64,000 nucleotides of DNA from contig NW_026014699.1 of NCBI RefSeq assembly GCF_020379485.1, forward strand, positions 434,001 through 498,000. The letters are read 5' to 3'. Of this stretch, positions 42,701 to 53,181 are shown one piece after another. This DNA comes from Brassica napus (lineage: Eukaryota > Streptophyta > Magnoliopsida > Brassicales > Brassicaceae). The stretch's first letter is position 1. Each line of letters begins with the position of its first letter. The notes beneath the pieces are model-generated. The model made no database searches. It was not told the DNA's origin and saw only the letters and a program-made list of their open reading frames with translations. The translations under genes were made by a program, and so were the position numbers.

Positions 42701-44159
42701 TGGCTAAGGGAACCATAACCTGAGTAGATACTCTCATCTCGCCCTCTTCATTGAGCCATTGGAGCCTATATGGTTTAGGATGCTTCTGGATCCTCAAACC
42801 CAACTTTTTAACCATAGTCTCACTCGCAACGTTGACACAACTGCCTCCATCCACAATAAGACTACAGACCTTTCCTTGCACTAGACATCTAGTATAGAAG
42901 AGATTCTCTCTTTGCTCCATCTCTTCGGTCTTGCTTTGAAGACTCAAGGTTCTTCTAGCAACTAGCAACCTTCCAGCGACCGGGTTGGCAACATACTCCT
43001 CTTCTGAACTGTGATCTTCTTCAGCCTCTGTCTCCTCATCAGCAGATTCATATTCTCCATTGTCATGAAGGATCATCACGCGTTTGTTGGTGCACTCATT
43101 AGCGTAGTGTCCTCTTCCTTGGCACTTAAAACACTTAACATCTCTTGATCTCGTAGTAGAAGCTTCAGCTTTCCCTTTATCCTTGCTGAAAGAACTAATA
43201 GGTTTGTCCTCGTCCTTTTGATATGGCTTGCTCTCTTTCTGGTGGCTTGGTTTATCTTCCTTAGCACCTTGATACTTAGTTCCATAGTTGCCCCGAGAGT
43301 GACCCTTTCTCTTTACTTGTTGTTCTACTAGGATGGCTTTGTGTAGCATCTCCTCCATTTCCAAGTAGTGCTGCATCTCCACACTGTCTTGTATCTCACG
43401 GTTGAGTCCTCCAAGAAACCGTGCCATAGTAGCTTCTCTATCCTCAGATATGCAAGCTCTTAACATCAACAACTCCATCTCCTGATAGTATTCTTCGACT
43501 GTCCGTGAGCCTTGCGTGAGTTTTCTTAGCCTCTGATGGAGATCCCGGTGGTAATGGCTAGGTACAAATCTCTTGCGCATAAGAGCCTTCATCTCTGCCC
43601 AAGTCTCAACAGGAAATTCCCCATTGCGCCTTCTATTGGTGACTAGTTGATCCCACCAACTCAAAGCATAATCATAGAACTCAGTAACAGCAATTTGAAT
43701 CTTCTTAGCTTCTGAATAACGCCGGCAATTGAAGACTAGATCAATCTTCTTCTCCCATTCTAGGTAAGCATCAGGATCGGCTTTGCCATGGAAAGGAGGT
43801 ATCTTGATCTTAACTCCAGCAAGCTCATCTCTTTGATACCTACGTCCTTCATGGTCACGTCTAGATCTTCTACTGCTGTGTCTAGAGGGAGAGCTACGCC
43901 TAGAAGCCGAGCTGTGTCGTGCCCTATCTCTTTCATAAAAGTTATCAGTTTCTTGTGAACCAGCATGCTCTTGTCGTTCACGCCCATTTCTCCTTGGTGC
44001 TTGCTGATGATCAGACGTTTGGTCTTGTCTACCAGGGGCTCTCTGATCGTATCTCTCATCCAGCAACTTCACCAAGTCTTCCATTACTTGTTTAGTGATA
44101 GCTTCTTGTAAGAGTTTGTTTCTTCTCATATACGTTGCATCATCTTCCTCAGTTCCCAT
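39456..44159 (-). CDS. Ty3/gypsy gag-pol polyprotein, CRM-like (1567 aa)
   Basis: One uninterrupted frame. Domains: an Arg/Ser-rich N-terminal region; retrotransposon gag ([24 protein letters not shown]) near 130-200; CCHC knuckle [14 protein letters not shown] near 341; protease [11 protein letters not shown] near 432; RT with [37 protein letters not shown] and catalytic YFDDILVYS near 798; RNase [16 protein letters not shown] near 943; integrase zinc domain ([17 protein letters not shown]) near 1135-1170, then [16 protein letters not shown] and [14 protein letters not shown]. The C-terminus has [18 protein letters not shown] and [12 protein letters not shown], then an acidic tail encoded inside the LTR. 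I do not see a classical chromodomain. CRM elements carry a C-terminal targeting motif instead, and the tail here is the candidate. Confidence 0.95.
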   Translation of the reverse strand: MGTEEDDATYMRRNKLLQEAITKQVMEDLVKLLDERYDQRAPGRQDQTSDHQQAPRRNGRERQEHAGSQETDNFYERDRARHSSASRRSSPSRHSSRRSRRDHEGRRYQRDELAGVKIKIPPFHGKADPDAYLEWEKKIDLVFNCRRYSEAKKIQIAVTEFYDYALSWWDQLVTNRRRNGEFPVETWAEMKALMRKRFVPSHYHRDLHQRLRKLTQGSRTVEEYYQEMELLMLRACISEDREATMARFLGGLNREIQDSVEMQHYLEMEEMLHKAILVEQQVKRKGHSRGNYGTKYQGAKEDKPSHQKESKPYQKDEDKPISSFSKDKGKAEASTTRSRDVKCFKCQGRGHYANECTNKRVMILHDNGEYESADEETEAEEDHSSEEEYVANPVAGRLLVARRTLSLQSKTEEMEQRENLFYTRCLVQGKVCSLIVDGGSCVNVASETMVKKLGLRIQKHPKPYRLQWLNEEGEMRVSTQVMVPLAIGKYEDEILCDVLPMEAGHILLGRPWQSDRRVIHDGYANKHTFEFKGRKTVLVPMTPKEVQVDQLQLQKKKEIDLPAESTKQLNFYAKSGDVKRSLCSNLPILLFIYKESLLTTTNIAPEYPSELVNLLQEYQDVFPEDSPNGLPPVRGIEHQIDFVPGSTLPNRPAYRTNPVETKELQRQVEELMEKGHIRESMSPCAVPVLLVPKKDGSWRMCVDCRAINNITVKYRHPIPRLDDMLDELHGSCIFSKIDLKSGYHQIRMKEGDEWKTAFKTKHGLYEWLVMPFGLTNAPSTFMRLMNHVLRSFIGIFVVVYFDDILVYSKSFNDHIEHLRTVLDVLRKESLFANLKKCTFGTDHLVFLGFIVGADGVKVDPEKVRAIREWPIPKTVSEVRSFHGLAGFYRRFVKDFSTIASPLTEVIKKEVGFKWGEAQELAFQCLKEKLTNAPLLILPDFNKTFEIECDASGIGIGAVLMQEKRPIAYFSEKLGGATLNYATYDKELYALVRALQTWQHYLWPKEFVIHTDHESLKYLKGQHKLSKRHARWVEFIETFPYVIKYKQGKENIVADALSRRYVLLNTLDAKLLGFEQIKGMYENDPDFKEAYNSCEKFAVGHYFRHDGFLFYDNRLCVPNCSLRDLFVRESHGGSLMGHFGIAKTLKTLQDHFFWPRMKRDVEKLCERCATCKQAKSKVQSHGLYTPLPIPYHPWNDISMDFIVGLPRTRTGKDSIFVVVDRFSKMAHFIACHKTDDALHIANLFFKEIVRIHGMPKTIVSDRDTKFLSYFWKTLWSKLGTKLLFSTTCHPQTDGQTEVVNRTLGTLLRAFIKKNLKSWEDYLPHCEFAYNHAVHSTSKFSPFEIVYGFNPNSPLDLIPLPECERVSIDGKKKAEMVKQLHEQARLNIEATTKQYVKHANKGRREMVFEVGDQVWIHLRKERFPNERKSKLMPRIDGPFKVIRKISNNAYKLDLQGKYDVSNSFNVTDLIPFIADEPDLRTNPFQVGGDDMIMDQLVDKDEEGETEDTLAEEEAVLAIPTGPITRAMTRRLKEAVGNILKISKKEEDFLGRSLSYQDTLITIHVILPSS

Positions 44160-44699
44160 TGTTTCCTGTTACACACGAAAGACTGAAACAAGTAAGTAGT
44201 TCCAAGGGCAATTTGATTTATGATTCGAGAATCAAATAAAGAAACAATCGGAAACAATCAAGATCAACCAACAATTCTCAAGCAACGCGGCAAATCAATA
44301 CCGTGATCAACAAGTAAGGAATTCAAATCGATTATATTGAACAATCAACCCCGATTTATCAGAAAAGGATTCGAGATTCAACAGGTGATGATTTGAGATT
44401 AAACAAATCCTGATCTATGGTTCTAGTAACAGATCGAATCACACGAACACAAGGAACTTTCGGATCAAGCAAACTAGTAACGTAATCGACAAGAATGTGA
44501 AAGGTTTTGTTCAAAACTTGATCAGAATCTTCAGATCTATCAATTTTGAACCACGAAACAATAGATCTATCAATCCTATCAATGATAATAATCAGATCGA
44601 GTGAGAAACAACACGCAAAACCCAAATGATCAATGATATAAAACGATGAACACAGATCTTATGAAATCGCAAAAGAGAAATCGAAACTCCCCTTCCAGA
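44160..44699 (-). other. 5' leader of the CRM-like element
   Basis: About 540 bp between the PBS and the gag start, AT-rich with repeated ATCAA and GATCTATCAA-type motifs. I see no gene. It is the expected place for a packaging signal. Confidence 0.6.
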
Positions 44700-44713
44700 G
44701 TGCTCTGATACCA
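44700..44713 (-). other. Primer binding site of the CRM-like element
   Basis: The minus strand reads TGGTATCAGAGCAC, three bases inside the LTR edge. It is complementary to initiator tRNA-Met. Confidence 0.9.
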
Positions 44714-44716
44714 CTT

Positions 44717-45558
44717 AATGAGATCCTAGGACCCTTCTCTGGATGGTTTGGATAGATCCTTGCATAAACGAATCAAAGACTCAAGTTTATCAAGGCTGTG
44801 GATCGAATGGTGACACAAGAGGCTGCGGAAAGGCTCCTTGATACTCCTAGGCTTAGATCGGATATGACACACCTTTCTAAAACCCTTGGGCGTTGGATAT
44901 TACACACCAACAGACTGGATACTACACACCAGACACTCTTTTAACTCGTGAAAGCAAAGGAGAAGAGAACACAAGGTTTAAACAAAAGATAACTTAGATT
45001 AGAATGAGGGTTTGTGATACACTTAAATAGAGAGATCCTTGTACATGCACAAGGTCTCGAAAACATAAGAAAACTTAAAGGAAAAGGCTCCACACGGTTT
45101 CAAAGTAATAACACAACACTTAGACTAAAACATAATATAAGATAGATGATGAAGTCGGTCCAAGATGCCTTAGGCCGAGTTGCATCCAAGATACATCAAC
45201 TAGGAATGTGTAAGTGAACTTGATACCTCATTAAAAACCTTGATTAGAAAACCCAGTGGGACAAAACTAATCAAGGGAAAAAGAGTATACCAAGCCACTT
45301 GCCTAGATGATGATCAGCTTGATGGTAAGATCACATGAATGGTGATGAGTGTGTCTTGGTAGCTCAAGCTTCTACCAAGAAAGTCTTCTTCCTTCTTAGA
45401 GATCTTCAGTATGTTTCCAACGGCTTCTTTGAGTCTCCTTGTCATTGCACGAGTGATAGGACCTGTGGGAATGGCTAGGACAGCTTCCTCTTCAGCTAGT
45501 GTATCTTCAGTCTCTCCTTCTTCATCTTTATCAACTAGCTGGTCCATGATCATATCAT
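44717..45558 (-). mobile_element. 5' LTR of the CRM-like element
   Basis: 842 bp, identical by eye to the 3' LTR. It includes a copy of the polyprotein C-terminus (45314-45553), which is not translated as part of gag-pol from this position. Confidence 0.95.
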
Positions 45559-45791
45559 TTATTCAACTTCCTAATGGTTCTACACTACTTTATGTATCAA
45601 AATCAAGCTTCTTACATCAAGATTCATCCTTGTTTGATTAGAATGACAAAGAAGCTATCATATTCCCAAACAGAAAAACTGGGATCACCTGATTTGAAAG
45701 TGGGATAGGTTCTTCATCCTAACTCCTATGAGATTTATTCAACTTCCTAATGATTCTCCATTACTTTATGTATCCAAATCAAACTTCTTAC
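45559..45791 (+). repeat. Centromeric satellite block S5 (~1.3 monomers)
   Basis: It continues S4 in phase. It is collinear with S1 4918-5150, including the rare variants TTCTACACT and GGATAGGTTC. It ends CTTAC at the G1 LTR. No satellite is seen to the right of this point in the window. Confidence 0.94.
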
Positions 45792-46972
45792 TATGATTTT
45801 TAAAGAGATCTCTACTCTGGTAGTATGTGTGTGTGTATAAGCTTCAATGAAGAATGATTAGAGCTTGTTCTAGGTGATATATAGAAAAGGATTAGTGAGA
45901 GTGTTTATGAGTATGTGAGAGACTTAAGAACAGAGATTAAGAGACTTAAGAGACTAGAGAGAAACTGAGAGAACAAGAGACTGAAGATTAGAGAAGGAGA
46001 AGGGAAACCCCCTTACTCACTTAGTCTTTACAAATCGACATCCTTAAGCCTTTATACTAGCATTACAACTTAGAAAACCCTAGCTAAGAGATAAGGTAAT
46101 AAGGGTGGAGATCTTCTGGTTTGAATTGGATGCTTCAGATCACTCTTGGTGCTTTACTAGCTGTTTGTATGCGCCTGATTGGATGAGGGAAAGTATGGTG
46201 AGGAGAGCTTGTGTATCTGCCCTCTTAACTGTCCAGATACACAACCTTGCTTGCTCTTCCTTTCCAGCTGTAGCCAGCCTGTCGTGGACCATTCTAACCA
46301 ATCCATACTTCCCATACTTGGCGCCAACTCTTGTTTGAATCTTCTTGCCACCAAAGCATCTTCTTGATTCCATTTGATGCTTCTTACTATCCCGGACTTT
46401 GCACATTCATATTAGAGCTTCTCCTTGGCTGTACGGACTTGCCATAACCGTACACCAATGCCCTATATTTGTACAGCCCTCAAATAGCTTCAAATGGTCG
46501 AGTCCATCAGTCTTGAGTTGATCATGTCCGTACAGGCCGTACCATCCGTACGGCCGTCCGTACCGGCCTCGCCCTTAAGCTCCCAAACTCCTCCAAAGAT
46601 CTCCCAACACTGATTACTACTCTTCTTGATCACTATCTTATCTTTGTACTGACTTCACATCTCTTCTGAAGCTTCATAGAACTCTTCTTAACATCTTCTA
46701 GAGCTTGCCCTATTATTGTACAAGCTCCATCTTCTCTTCAGTTCAACACTCCCCCTCAAGCTTTGACTTTAGGAGATCCTAAGCCAAGCTTGGAACTCTG
46801 AAGAGTCTCCCTCATTAAAAACCTTACAAGGAAAACCCATTGGGACAAAACCTTGCAAGGGAAAAAGAGTAGAGCTCTTCAAAGCCTAGGGATTAGCCAG
46901 TGAGCTCTTGTGCCTTAGAACCAGTGTGGTTGGACACAAGAAGCTCTGGATCACGGCCTAACAGGTGCAGCA
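45792..46972 (-). mobile_element. Non-autonomous LTR element G1 (3' LTR plus 3' interior, truncated)
   Basis: The LTR 45792-46748 (957 bp; TGTTGAACTGAAGAG to AAAAATCATA on the minus strand) abuts satellite at CTTAC. Inside come the PPT, an inverted repeat and the shared hairpin (arms 46823-46832 CCTTACAAGG and 46852-46861 CCTTGCAAGG). The interior stops after 224 bp at the exact start of a family C LTR, so C2 inserted here. No coding sequence is visible. It is related in layout to F. Confidence 0.85.
46530..46563. promoter_or_regulatory. Phased GTAC cluster in G1 LTR
   Basis: GTAC cores start at 46530, 46539, 46548 and 46560, spaced 9-12 bp apart, in CCGTAC context. This is a candidate SBP-factor array. 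Function is inferred. Confidence 0.5.
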
Positions 46973-47855
46973 TATTGAGATGAAGACCAAGGAGGCTGAG
47001 ATAGTGACTTTAGAGTTTTACTGTGGTAACTTTATTTTAACCACAGTAACTACTTGGGGAAGTTATTTGATGGGATGAGAAGGTAACTTAGTGAAGAGAA
47101 GAGAGGAAACTCGACCAAAGAGGATAAGGGAGGTTAAGGAAGGATAAGGGATCACTTTGACAGCCTGTATGATGCTGGAAAGGAGAAGTTACCTTTATAC
47201 TAGTGCAAGCATGTGAGAAAGCACAGCCAAGTGATTCAAAAGGAGTTCCAGCCTGTCCTTTGACTACACATGCTTACCCATTTCGAATTTCCTTGTTGCT
47301 CTCTCTATTAATACTTGTAAACCTCATCAGTTATTAATTAATGGAGTTTTGTGTCTCTCTCTCTTTATTCTCTCACTAGAATCTCTTAATCTCTTTAATC
47401 TTTTCATCTGATTATCCCTGATTGGTTGAATCATGCTCTAATACACAAAAGTGTATATGGTATCAGAGCCAGGTTGCTAAAAAGGGGAGAGTGTGATTTC
47501 GTTTTTCATAAAATCTGGGTGTTCTTGAGTGTTCTTGAGGGTTCTTGAGTGTTCTTGGTGTTCTTGAGTTCTGGTCTTTTTTATCTGAGTGGTGTGAGAT
47601 ATTCTGATGGATTCAAACTATCTCAACATGGAAATGAAGCACAGATCTAGTACAACCATGGAGCTTGAAGAAGAGAGGCATGGCGATTGGTCAAGATGGG
47701 CAAAGAGAGCTTTGGAAAGCTGTGGGTTATGGAGTAGTCATGGAAAGGGGAAACCTTTCATGGAAATGGCTACTGAAGAAGGTCAGACAAGAGGTCTGAA
47801 GCTGGGAAATGAAGTTGTTCAAGGAAACACTACAAAGAGTGAGATTGAAGCAACT
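46973..47855 (+). mobile_element. Copia element C2, 5' fragment
   Basis: A complete 485-bp 5' LTR (46973-47457) with a few differences from C1 (for example GATAGTGACT against GACAGTAACT), the PBS at 47458-47470 (TGGTATCAGAGCC), a leader with GTTCTTGAG repeats, and the first 83 codons of gag. It then joins the 3' end of A2 at GCAACT/AAGGGG. The join overlaps by about two bases (CT), so it looks like an illegitimate join and not an integration. Confidence 0.92.
47607..47855 (+). pseudogene. Family C gag, N-terminal fragment
   Basis: 83 codons match C1 almost exactly (MDSNYLNMEMKHRSS onward; one change is H for D in ERHGDW). The fragment breaks in frame shortly after KSEIEAT. It then reads antisense A2 sequence before stopping, so the extra residues are not biological. 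Confidence 0.9.
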
Positions 47856-47862
47856 AAGGGGA

Positions 47863-50800
47863 TTAGCTCCTTCTCTTCCCAAGATCAATGAGGCCCAACC
47901 TGATGTGAATGGACTCCATTGTCTTCTGTCTTGCAGCCTTGGTGAACACATCCGCTAGCTGATCTTCACTCCTTGTGTAACATGGCAAGATCACCCCTAG
48001 CACAATCATCTGCCTCACCTTGTGACAATCAACTTCAATGTGCTTGGTCCTCTCATGAAACACCGAGTTGGATGCAATGTGGATGGCAGCTTGATTGTCA
48101 CAATGCATTGTCATTGGAGTTGCTTGATCGATCTCCAAGTGCTTCAAGATGCCTTTGATCCATACCAACTCGTTGGTGAGCTTCAGCATGGCTCTATACT
48201 CGGCTTCTGCACTTGAACATGACACTACCTTCTGCTTCTTGCTCTTCCAAGTCACCAAGTTGCCTCCAATGAATGTGCAATAGCCTGTGGTTGATCTCCT
48301 GTCTGCTCTATCACCAGCCCAATCCGCATCACAATATCCCACCACTTCAGTGCTTCCATTGCAGCCCATCCATACTCCTTGATCAGGTGAGCCGTTGAGA
48401 TACATCAAGATCCTCTCCACCATGTGCCAGTGATGTTCCTTAGGCACTTGCATGTGTTGACTCACCTGATTCACAGCAAAGCAGATGTCAGGTCTAGTTA
48501 TAGTAAGATAAATCAATTTGCCAACTAGTTTTCTATAGAGTTTAGGATCCTGATAAGGTTTGCTGTCTTCAATCTCCCCCTCTCGTGGGACTTTGTAGCC
48601 ATCCTCCATAGGCATCCTTGCTGTCTTGCCTCCATAAGCACCTGCACCTTTCAAAAGATCAAGTGTATATTTCCTTTGGGACATGAACAAACCTTCCTTG
48701 GATCTACATATCTCAATTCCAAGGAAGTATTTCATTTCTCCCAAGTCTTTAATCTCAAACATGGATTTAAGAAACTCCTTGGTTGCTATGATACCTTCCT
48801 TATCACTCCCTGTGATAATGATATCATCAACATACACAAGGAGAGCAATCATACCTGAGGGAGTCGTGAGAGTGAAGAGAGTGTGATCTAGTTCAGACTT
48901 CTTGAAGCCTCGGCCATTCAGAGTAGTGCTCAACTTGTTGTACCAAGCCCTTGGTGATTGCTTCAGTCCATAGATGGCTTTCTTCAATCTCAGTACATTC
49001 CCACTCTTTACTAAGTGTTCAAGGCCTGGAGGTGGATGCATATACACTTCATCCTCAAGTTCACCTTGTAGAAACGCATTCTTCACATCCATTTGCCATA
49101 ACCCCCATCCAAGATTCACAGCCAAGCTTAGTACAATCCGGATTGTGTGGAGTTTAGCTACTGGTGCAAAGGTTTCTATGTAATCTTCTCCATAAGTTTG
49201 AGTGAACCCTCTTGCAACTAGTCTTGACTTCTTCCTCTCAACCTTTCCATCCGCTTTGTACTTGATTGTGAATATCCATCTACTAGTCACAGCCTTCTTC
49301 CCTTTTGGTAACTCACTCTCATACCATGTATCATTCTTGATCATCGCTCCTGCCTCATCTCCAACTGATTCCTTCCATTCTTTATCTTTCATTGCTTCTT
49401 CATAGCTTCTTGGGATGTGATTCTCATCCAAGTTTACCATGAACGCGCAATGTGCTTCTGGATATTGAGCAAAGGAGCACACGGCTTGAGAAGGATGCTC
49501 CACAGCTTGGGCATTGTAGTACACTCTCGTGTTTACCCAACTGGAAGGATCCTTCCTTATCCTTGTACTCCTTCTTAGTGGCTGCACAACTGGTTCTTCT
49601 TCCTGTTGTTCTTCTACCACTTCATCTTGAGAAGGTGTTTGTGTCACACCATGATCATGTCCATGACCATCCGAGCCTATGCTCTCTTCTCCTTCATTCT
49701 CTACTCCTCCTTCATCTTGGTTGGCCTCTTGCATAGGCTCCTCATGCTCCTCTCCTCCCTCATGATCAAGGTGGGATGGTGAACCAACTTCAGGAGGTGT
49801 AGTTGCGTGATTCCTCGGATCCTGGGATGTACTGATTCCAAGACCTTCAAGAATGATCCGCAAGGTGGTGGCCTTGTCTGATGTTAAGTCCTTCAGGTCT
49901 TCTTGATTCTTTTCTTCATAGTATCCTCTATCTTCCAAGAACTTCACATCTCTAGATACAAGAACTCTCCTTGCTATAGGATCATAGCATTTGTATCCTT
50001 TCTGTGTAGCTGAGTATCCTATGAACACAGCCTTAGTGCTTCTTGCTTCTAGCTTGTTGATCATCTCTCCTGGTTTGAGGACAAAGCATAGGCATCCAAA
50101 GACTCGCAAGTAATCAAGAGCTGGCTTGTACCTGTTCAGAACTTCAAATGGAGCCTTCTCATTCAGAACTTTGGTTGGAGTTCTGTTTATCAGGTAACAA
50201 GCAGTGGCAACCGCATCACTCCAAAATCTCTTTGGAACATTACTCTGAAACATAAGTGACCTTGCCACTTCCATGAGATGCCTATTCTTCCTCTCAGCCA
50301 CTCCATTTTGCTGTGGAGTATAAGGACAGCTTGTTTGATGTAGAATCCCATGTTGTGATAGGTGTTGCTTGAATGCATGACTCGTGTACTCTCCTCCATT
50401 ATCTGATCTCAAAATTTTAATCTTAGCATGATAATGGTTAGTTACATAAGTTTGAAAATTCCTAAATGCATCAAGTACCCTATCTTTGGTCTGAATTAAG
50501 GTTAACCAGGTGTATTTGGATTTTTCATCAATGAATGTGACAAAATACTTATAACTATCTCTAGATAAGCAAGGGGCAGTCCATACATCTGAATGAATTA
50601 GATCAAAGCAATTATCATAAACAGTAGTAGACTTTTGAAACACAGTTCTACAATGCTTGCCTAAAATGCAAGCTTCACAATCCTTATTCTCAAACACAAC
50701 ACCTGGTACCATTAAGTTCAAAGCTTTAACATGAGGGTGTCCTACTCTAGCATGCCACAATGCATTTTTATTCAACAAAGAAGCAGAAGTAAACGAGCAA

Positions 50801-52377
50801 CTATAATCAGGAACAGAAGTGAGTTCTTCAAGCATATAGAGATCTCCCTTAGTCACCCCTTTCCCAATCAACCTGCTGCTCTCAATATCCTGAAACTTCA
50901 CATCATTAGGACTAAAGATAACATTGCATTGTAAATCATTAGTACATTTCTTCACTGATAATAGGTTTGATGTGAATTCAGGCATGTAAAAAGCTCTAGA
51001 TTCTTTGTTAAACAGCTTAAGCTTTCCTATTCCTCTAATGGGTATCTTATCCCCATTTGCTATCATCACATGCCCATGTGTAGGTTCTATATCCTTAATC
51101 AAGTTTTCATCACTTATCATATGATGTGATGCACCAGAATCAACAATCAATGGTTTACCTACTCGTTTAGCATTATGGCATAGATTACTAAGTGATGAAT
51201 GCATCTTATCAGTTCTAGCAATGTAAGCATGCCTATACTCATTCCTAGCTTCTAACCGTTCTACTAGTTCTCTAATCAAGTGATCATCCTTATATGCAAT
51301 CATAGAAGCTCCAAAGGAATAACCGTAAGTGTTACCGTTTTCCTTTAGCATTTTGAAGAGGGCATCAAGGTCTGATCTCTTGATGTAGTCATCATTGCTG
51401 CGGGAGCTTGAGGCGCCTGTGTAAGCCACCAGAGACTTCCCATTCCCATCATTGCCTCCAAGCCCATCCACTTCACTGATCTTGCTGGTGCCAGCTCCGC
51501 TTGAACCTTCAGTCACATTTGCCCTTCCCTCACGCTCCTTCATGAACTTGGCCGGCTTGAGGTGTGGGTGCAGTATCCAGCATTGGCTCTTCTTATGACC
51601 ATGCTTCTTGCAATGATCACAGTTGCCATTGAACTTCCTGTCCTCGTACTTCCCGTGAGATGCCTTGTTTGCTTGTGGAGCCTCGGTTGAATCCTCATGA
51701 GCTGCTTGATTGGCAAGAGAGAGCTCCCCCTTTCCTCCAAACAAACCCATGGATCCCTGCTCCCTTTGGATTTGTGCACACACCTCCTCAAGGTCCGGAA
51801 GCTTGTCTGACCTTAACATGTGCTGGATGAGCTGGGTGTAGGCCGGGTTCAGTGTGAGAAGCAGCCCAAAGACCTTGTCTTGCTCGCGCCTCTCATTCAG
51901 CTGATCTGGATCAGTTGTGCTCGGCCTCAGCATCTCCAGCTCTGACCATAAGGACCTGAACCTCCCCAAGTGCTTAGTGAACTCCATGTCCTCTTGTGCA
52001 AGACGGTTGATCGCTAGCTTCACTTCAAACACACGGCTGAGGTTGGAAGTGTTCCCATACACCTTCTTCAGCGTGTCCCACAGCTCCTTGGCTGATTCAC
52101 AGTAGCTGTAGGCATCCAAGATAGCTGGGTCCAAGGATGCGTGTAGAACCGTCATCACCAGCATGTCTTCTTGTTGCCATTTCTCCACAGCCGCTTCATT
52201 GGAGACCTCTTCTTGATCTCCTCCCTGAGTAATGAGTTTCGGAGCCTCCCCTGTTGTGATGTGCCCCCACAAACCCTTACTTCCCACAGCAGTCTTCACC
52301 ATCCGAGACCACACAAGGTAGTTGCTACCTTTGAAAGTAACCGCTACCTTCATCCTCATGTTCATCCCATGTTCCAT
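47863..52377 (-). CDS. Ty1/copia gag-pol polyprotein, family A copy A2 (1504 aa)
   Basis: An intact frame with the same predicted protein as A1: gag, CCHC knuckle, protease, integrase, RT with YVDD, RNase H. The ORF survives although the element's 3' end has been deleted right after the stop. If transcribed from the remaining 5' LTR it could still supply protein in trans, but its RNA would run into family C gag antisense sequence with no own polyadenylation region. Confidence 0.93.
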   Translation of the reverse strand: MEHGMNMRMKVAVTFKGSNYLVWSRMVKTAVGSKGLWGHITTGEAPKLITQGGDQEEVSNEAAVEKWQQEDMLVMTVLHASLDPAILDAYSYCESAKELWDTLKKVYGNTSNLSRVFEVKLAINRLAQEDMEFTKHLGRFRSLWSELEMLRPSTTDPDQLNERREQDKVFGLLLTLNPAYTQLIQHMLRSDKLPDLEEVCAQIQREQGSMGLFGGKGELSLANQAAHEDSTEAPQANKASHGKYEDRKFNGNCDHCKKHGHKKSQCWILHPHLKPAKFMKEREGRANVTEGSSGAGTSKISEVDGLGGNDGNGKSLVAYTGASSSRSNDDYIKRSDLDALFKMLKENGNTYGYSFGASMIAYKDDHLIRELVERLEARNEYRHAYIARTDKMHSSLSNLCHNAKRVGKPLIVDSGASHHMISDENLIKDIEPTHGHVMIANGDKIPIRGIGKLKLFNKESRAFYMPEFTSNLLSVKKCTNDLQCNVIFSPNDVKFQDIESSRLIGKGVTKGDLYMLEELTSVPDYSCSFTSASLLNKNALWHARVGHPHVKALNLMVPGVVFENKDCEACILGKHCRTVFQKSTTVYDNCFDLIHSDVWTAPCLSRDSYKYFVTFIDEKSKYTWLTLIQTKDRVLDAFRNFQTYVTNHYHAKIKILRSDNGGEYTSHAFKQHLSQHGILHQTSCPYTPQQNGVAERKNRHLMEVARSLMFQSNVPKRFWSDAVATACYLINRTPTKVLNEKAPFEVLNRYKPALDYLRVFGCLCFVLKPGEMINKLEARSTKAVFIGYSATQKGYKCYDPIARRVLVSRDVKFLEDRGYYEEKNQEDLKDLTSDKATTLRIILEGLGISTSQDPRNHATTPPEVGSPSHLDHEGGEEHEEPMQEANQDEGGVENEGEESIGSDGHGHDHGVTQTPSQDEVVEEQQEEEPVVQPLRRSTRIRKDPSSWVNTRVYYNAQAVEHPSQAVCSFAQYPEAHCAFMVNLDENHIPRSYEEAMKDKEWKESVGDEAGAMIKNDTWYESELPKGKKAVTSRWIFTIKYKADGKVERKKSRLVARGFTQTYGEDYIETFAPVAKLHTIRIVLSLAVNLGWGLWQMDVKNAFLQGELEDEVYMHPPPGLEHLVKSGNVLRLKKAIYGLKQSPRAWYNKLSTTLNGRGFKKSELDHTLFTLTTPSGMIALLVYVDDIIITGSDKEGIIATKEFLKSMFEIKDLGEMKYFLGIEICRSKEGLFMSQRKYTLDLLKGAGAYGGKTARMPMEDGYKVPREGEIEDSKPYQDPKLYRKLVGKLIYLTITRPDICFAVNQVSQHMQVPKEHHWHMVERILMYLNGSPDQGVWMGCNGSTEVVGYCDADWAGDRADRRSTTGYCTFIGGNLVTWKSKKQKVVSCSSAEAEYRAMLKLTNELVWIKGILKHLEIDQATPMTMHCDNQAAIHIASNSVFHERTKHIEVDCHKVRQMIVLGVILPCYTRSEDQLADVFTKAARQKTMESIHIRLGLIDLGKRRS

Positions 52378-52590
52378 CTTTGCTTGACTTGAAAACTTGG
52401 ATCTTGGATTTCGTACACACCAACCTTGAGTCTAGAATCACGCAAACCAACAGAACGTAGCACAGCTTCAACTAGAACGGACCACAGCTTCAACACCTTC
52501 AAGACTACTCGCGTGTAGCTTCAAAGACGTTTAGCTTGTAACTCTCTAAAGATCAAACCCCAGATTCAAATGAACCTGGCTCTGATACCA

Positions 52591-53181
52591 TATGAGATTA
52601 AGAGATCCTTAGAGTAAACAGAATAAAGAGAGTGTTTAGGAAGTGATTAAGAGAAGTTTGTGAAAGATTAGGAGACTAGATAGAGCCGTTTAGTGTCTAA
52701 GAGAAAAGCATAGTGTCTAAGAGATTAGAGAGACTCAAACTGCATAATCTTCATTAGGGTTGATGAGTTACAATATATAGAGAGAGCATACAAGGGTTTT
52801 CGAAATCAAGAGAAGACTAAAGCATGTGAGGTCAATCAGGAGAGGATAAGCTCATTTGGACTAGCCAATTAGCTTCTCCACATGCGCGGAGTATCTGGCA
52901 TCTTGGACCGAGATGCTCTTGCCTTTCCAGCTGTTCCAGCCTGTCAAGGCGCGCTCTACCTTATCCCTAAACGGTCTGATGCCTCAAGGTAAGTTCCTTC
53001 CCTTTACCTTAGTTACCGTGTTACTTGGCTGATGCAAGGTAAGTCTTGGTCGATGCTGGATGGTACGGACTGTACGGCTTGTACGGCCTTGTACGGACGT
53101 CCGTACCATGCTCTCCCTAAACTCTCTCAAGCTTCCTCATCTCCTTTCCTCTTCAACTCCTTAGCTCTTCATACATATATA
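52591..53181 (-). mobile_element. 5' LTR of A2 (outer end truncated)
   Basis: 591 of 608 bp. It contains the TATATA box and the five-core GTAC cluster (53063-53106). The lost bases are the terminal TGTTGAGTTGAGCTGAA region. Confidence 0.92.

Larger units (their letters stand above)
38859..45558 (-). mobile_element. Intact Ty3/gypsy element, CRM-like centromeric chromovirus (6700 bp)
   Basis: 842-bp LTRs at 38859-39700 and 44717-45558 are identical by eye. The TTATT duplication is at 38854-38858 and 45559-45563 in satellite. The element has a single gag-pol ORF whose last ~81 codons lie inside the 3' LTR, a layout typical of CRM elements. RT and integrase motifs also fit CRM. CRM retrotransposons of plants insert preferentially into centromeres, which matches this location. 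Confidence 0.95.
47856..53181 (-). mobile_element. Copia element A2, lacking its 3' LTR
   Basis: A minus-strand family A element with PBS (52578-52590) and a 5' LTR (52591-53181) lacking only the outermost ~17 bp. The 3' untranslated module, PPT and 3' LTR are gone: the sequence leaves family A seven bases past the stop codon. On the right its LTR is broken at ATATATA, exactly where the C3 LTR begins. No A-type target-site duplication is found. It cannot transpose as it stands. Confidence 0.92.

Noticed and set aside
45314..45553. 79-codon frame identical to the CRM polyprotein C-terminus
   Set aside because: It is the 5' LTR copy of the ORF end that overlaps the 3' LTR, not a separate gene.
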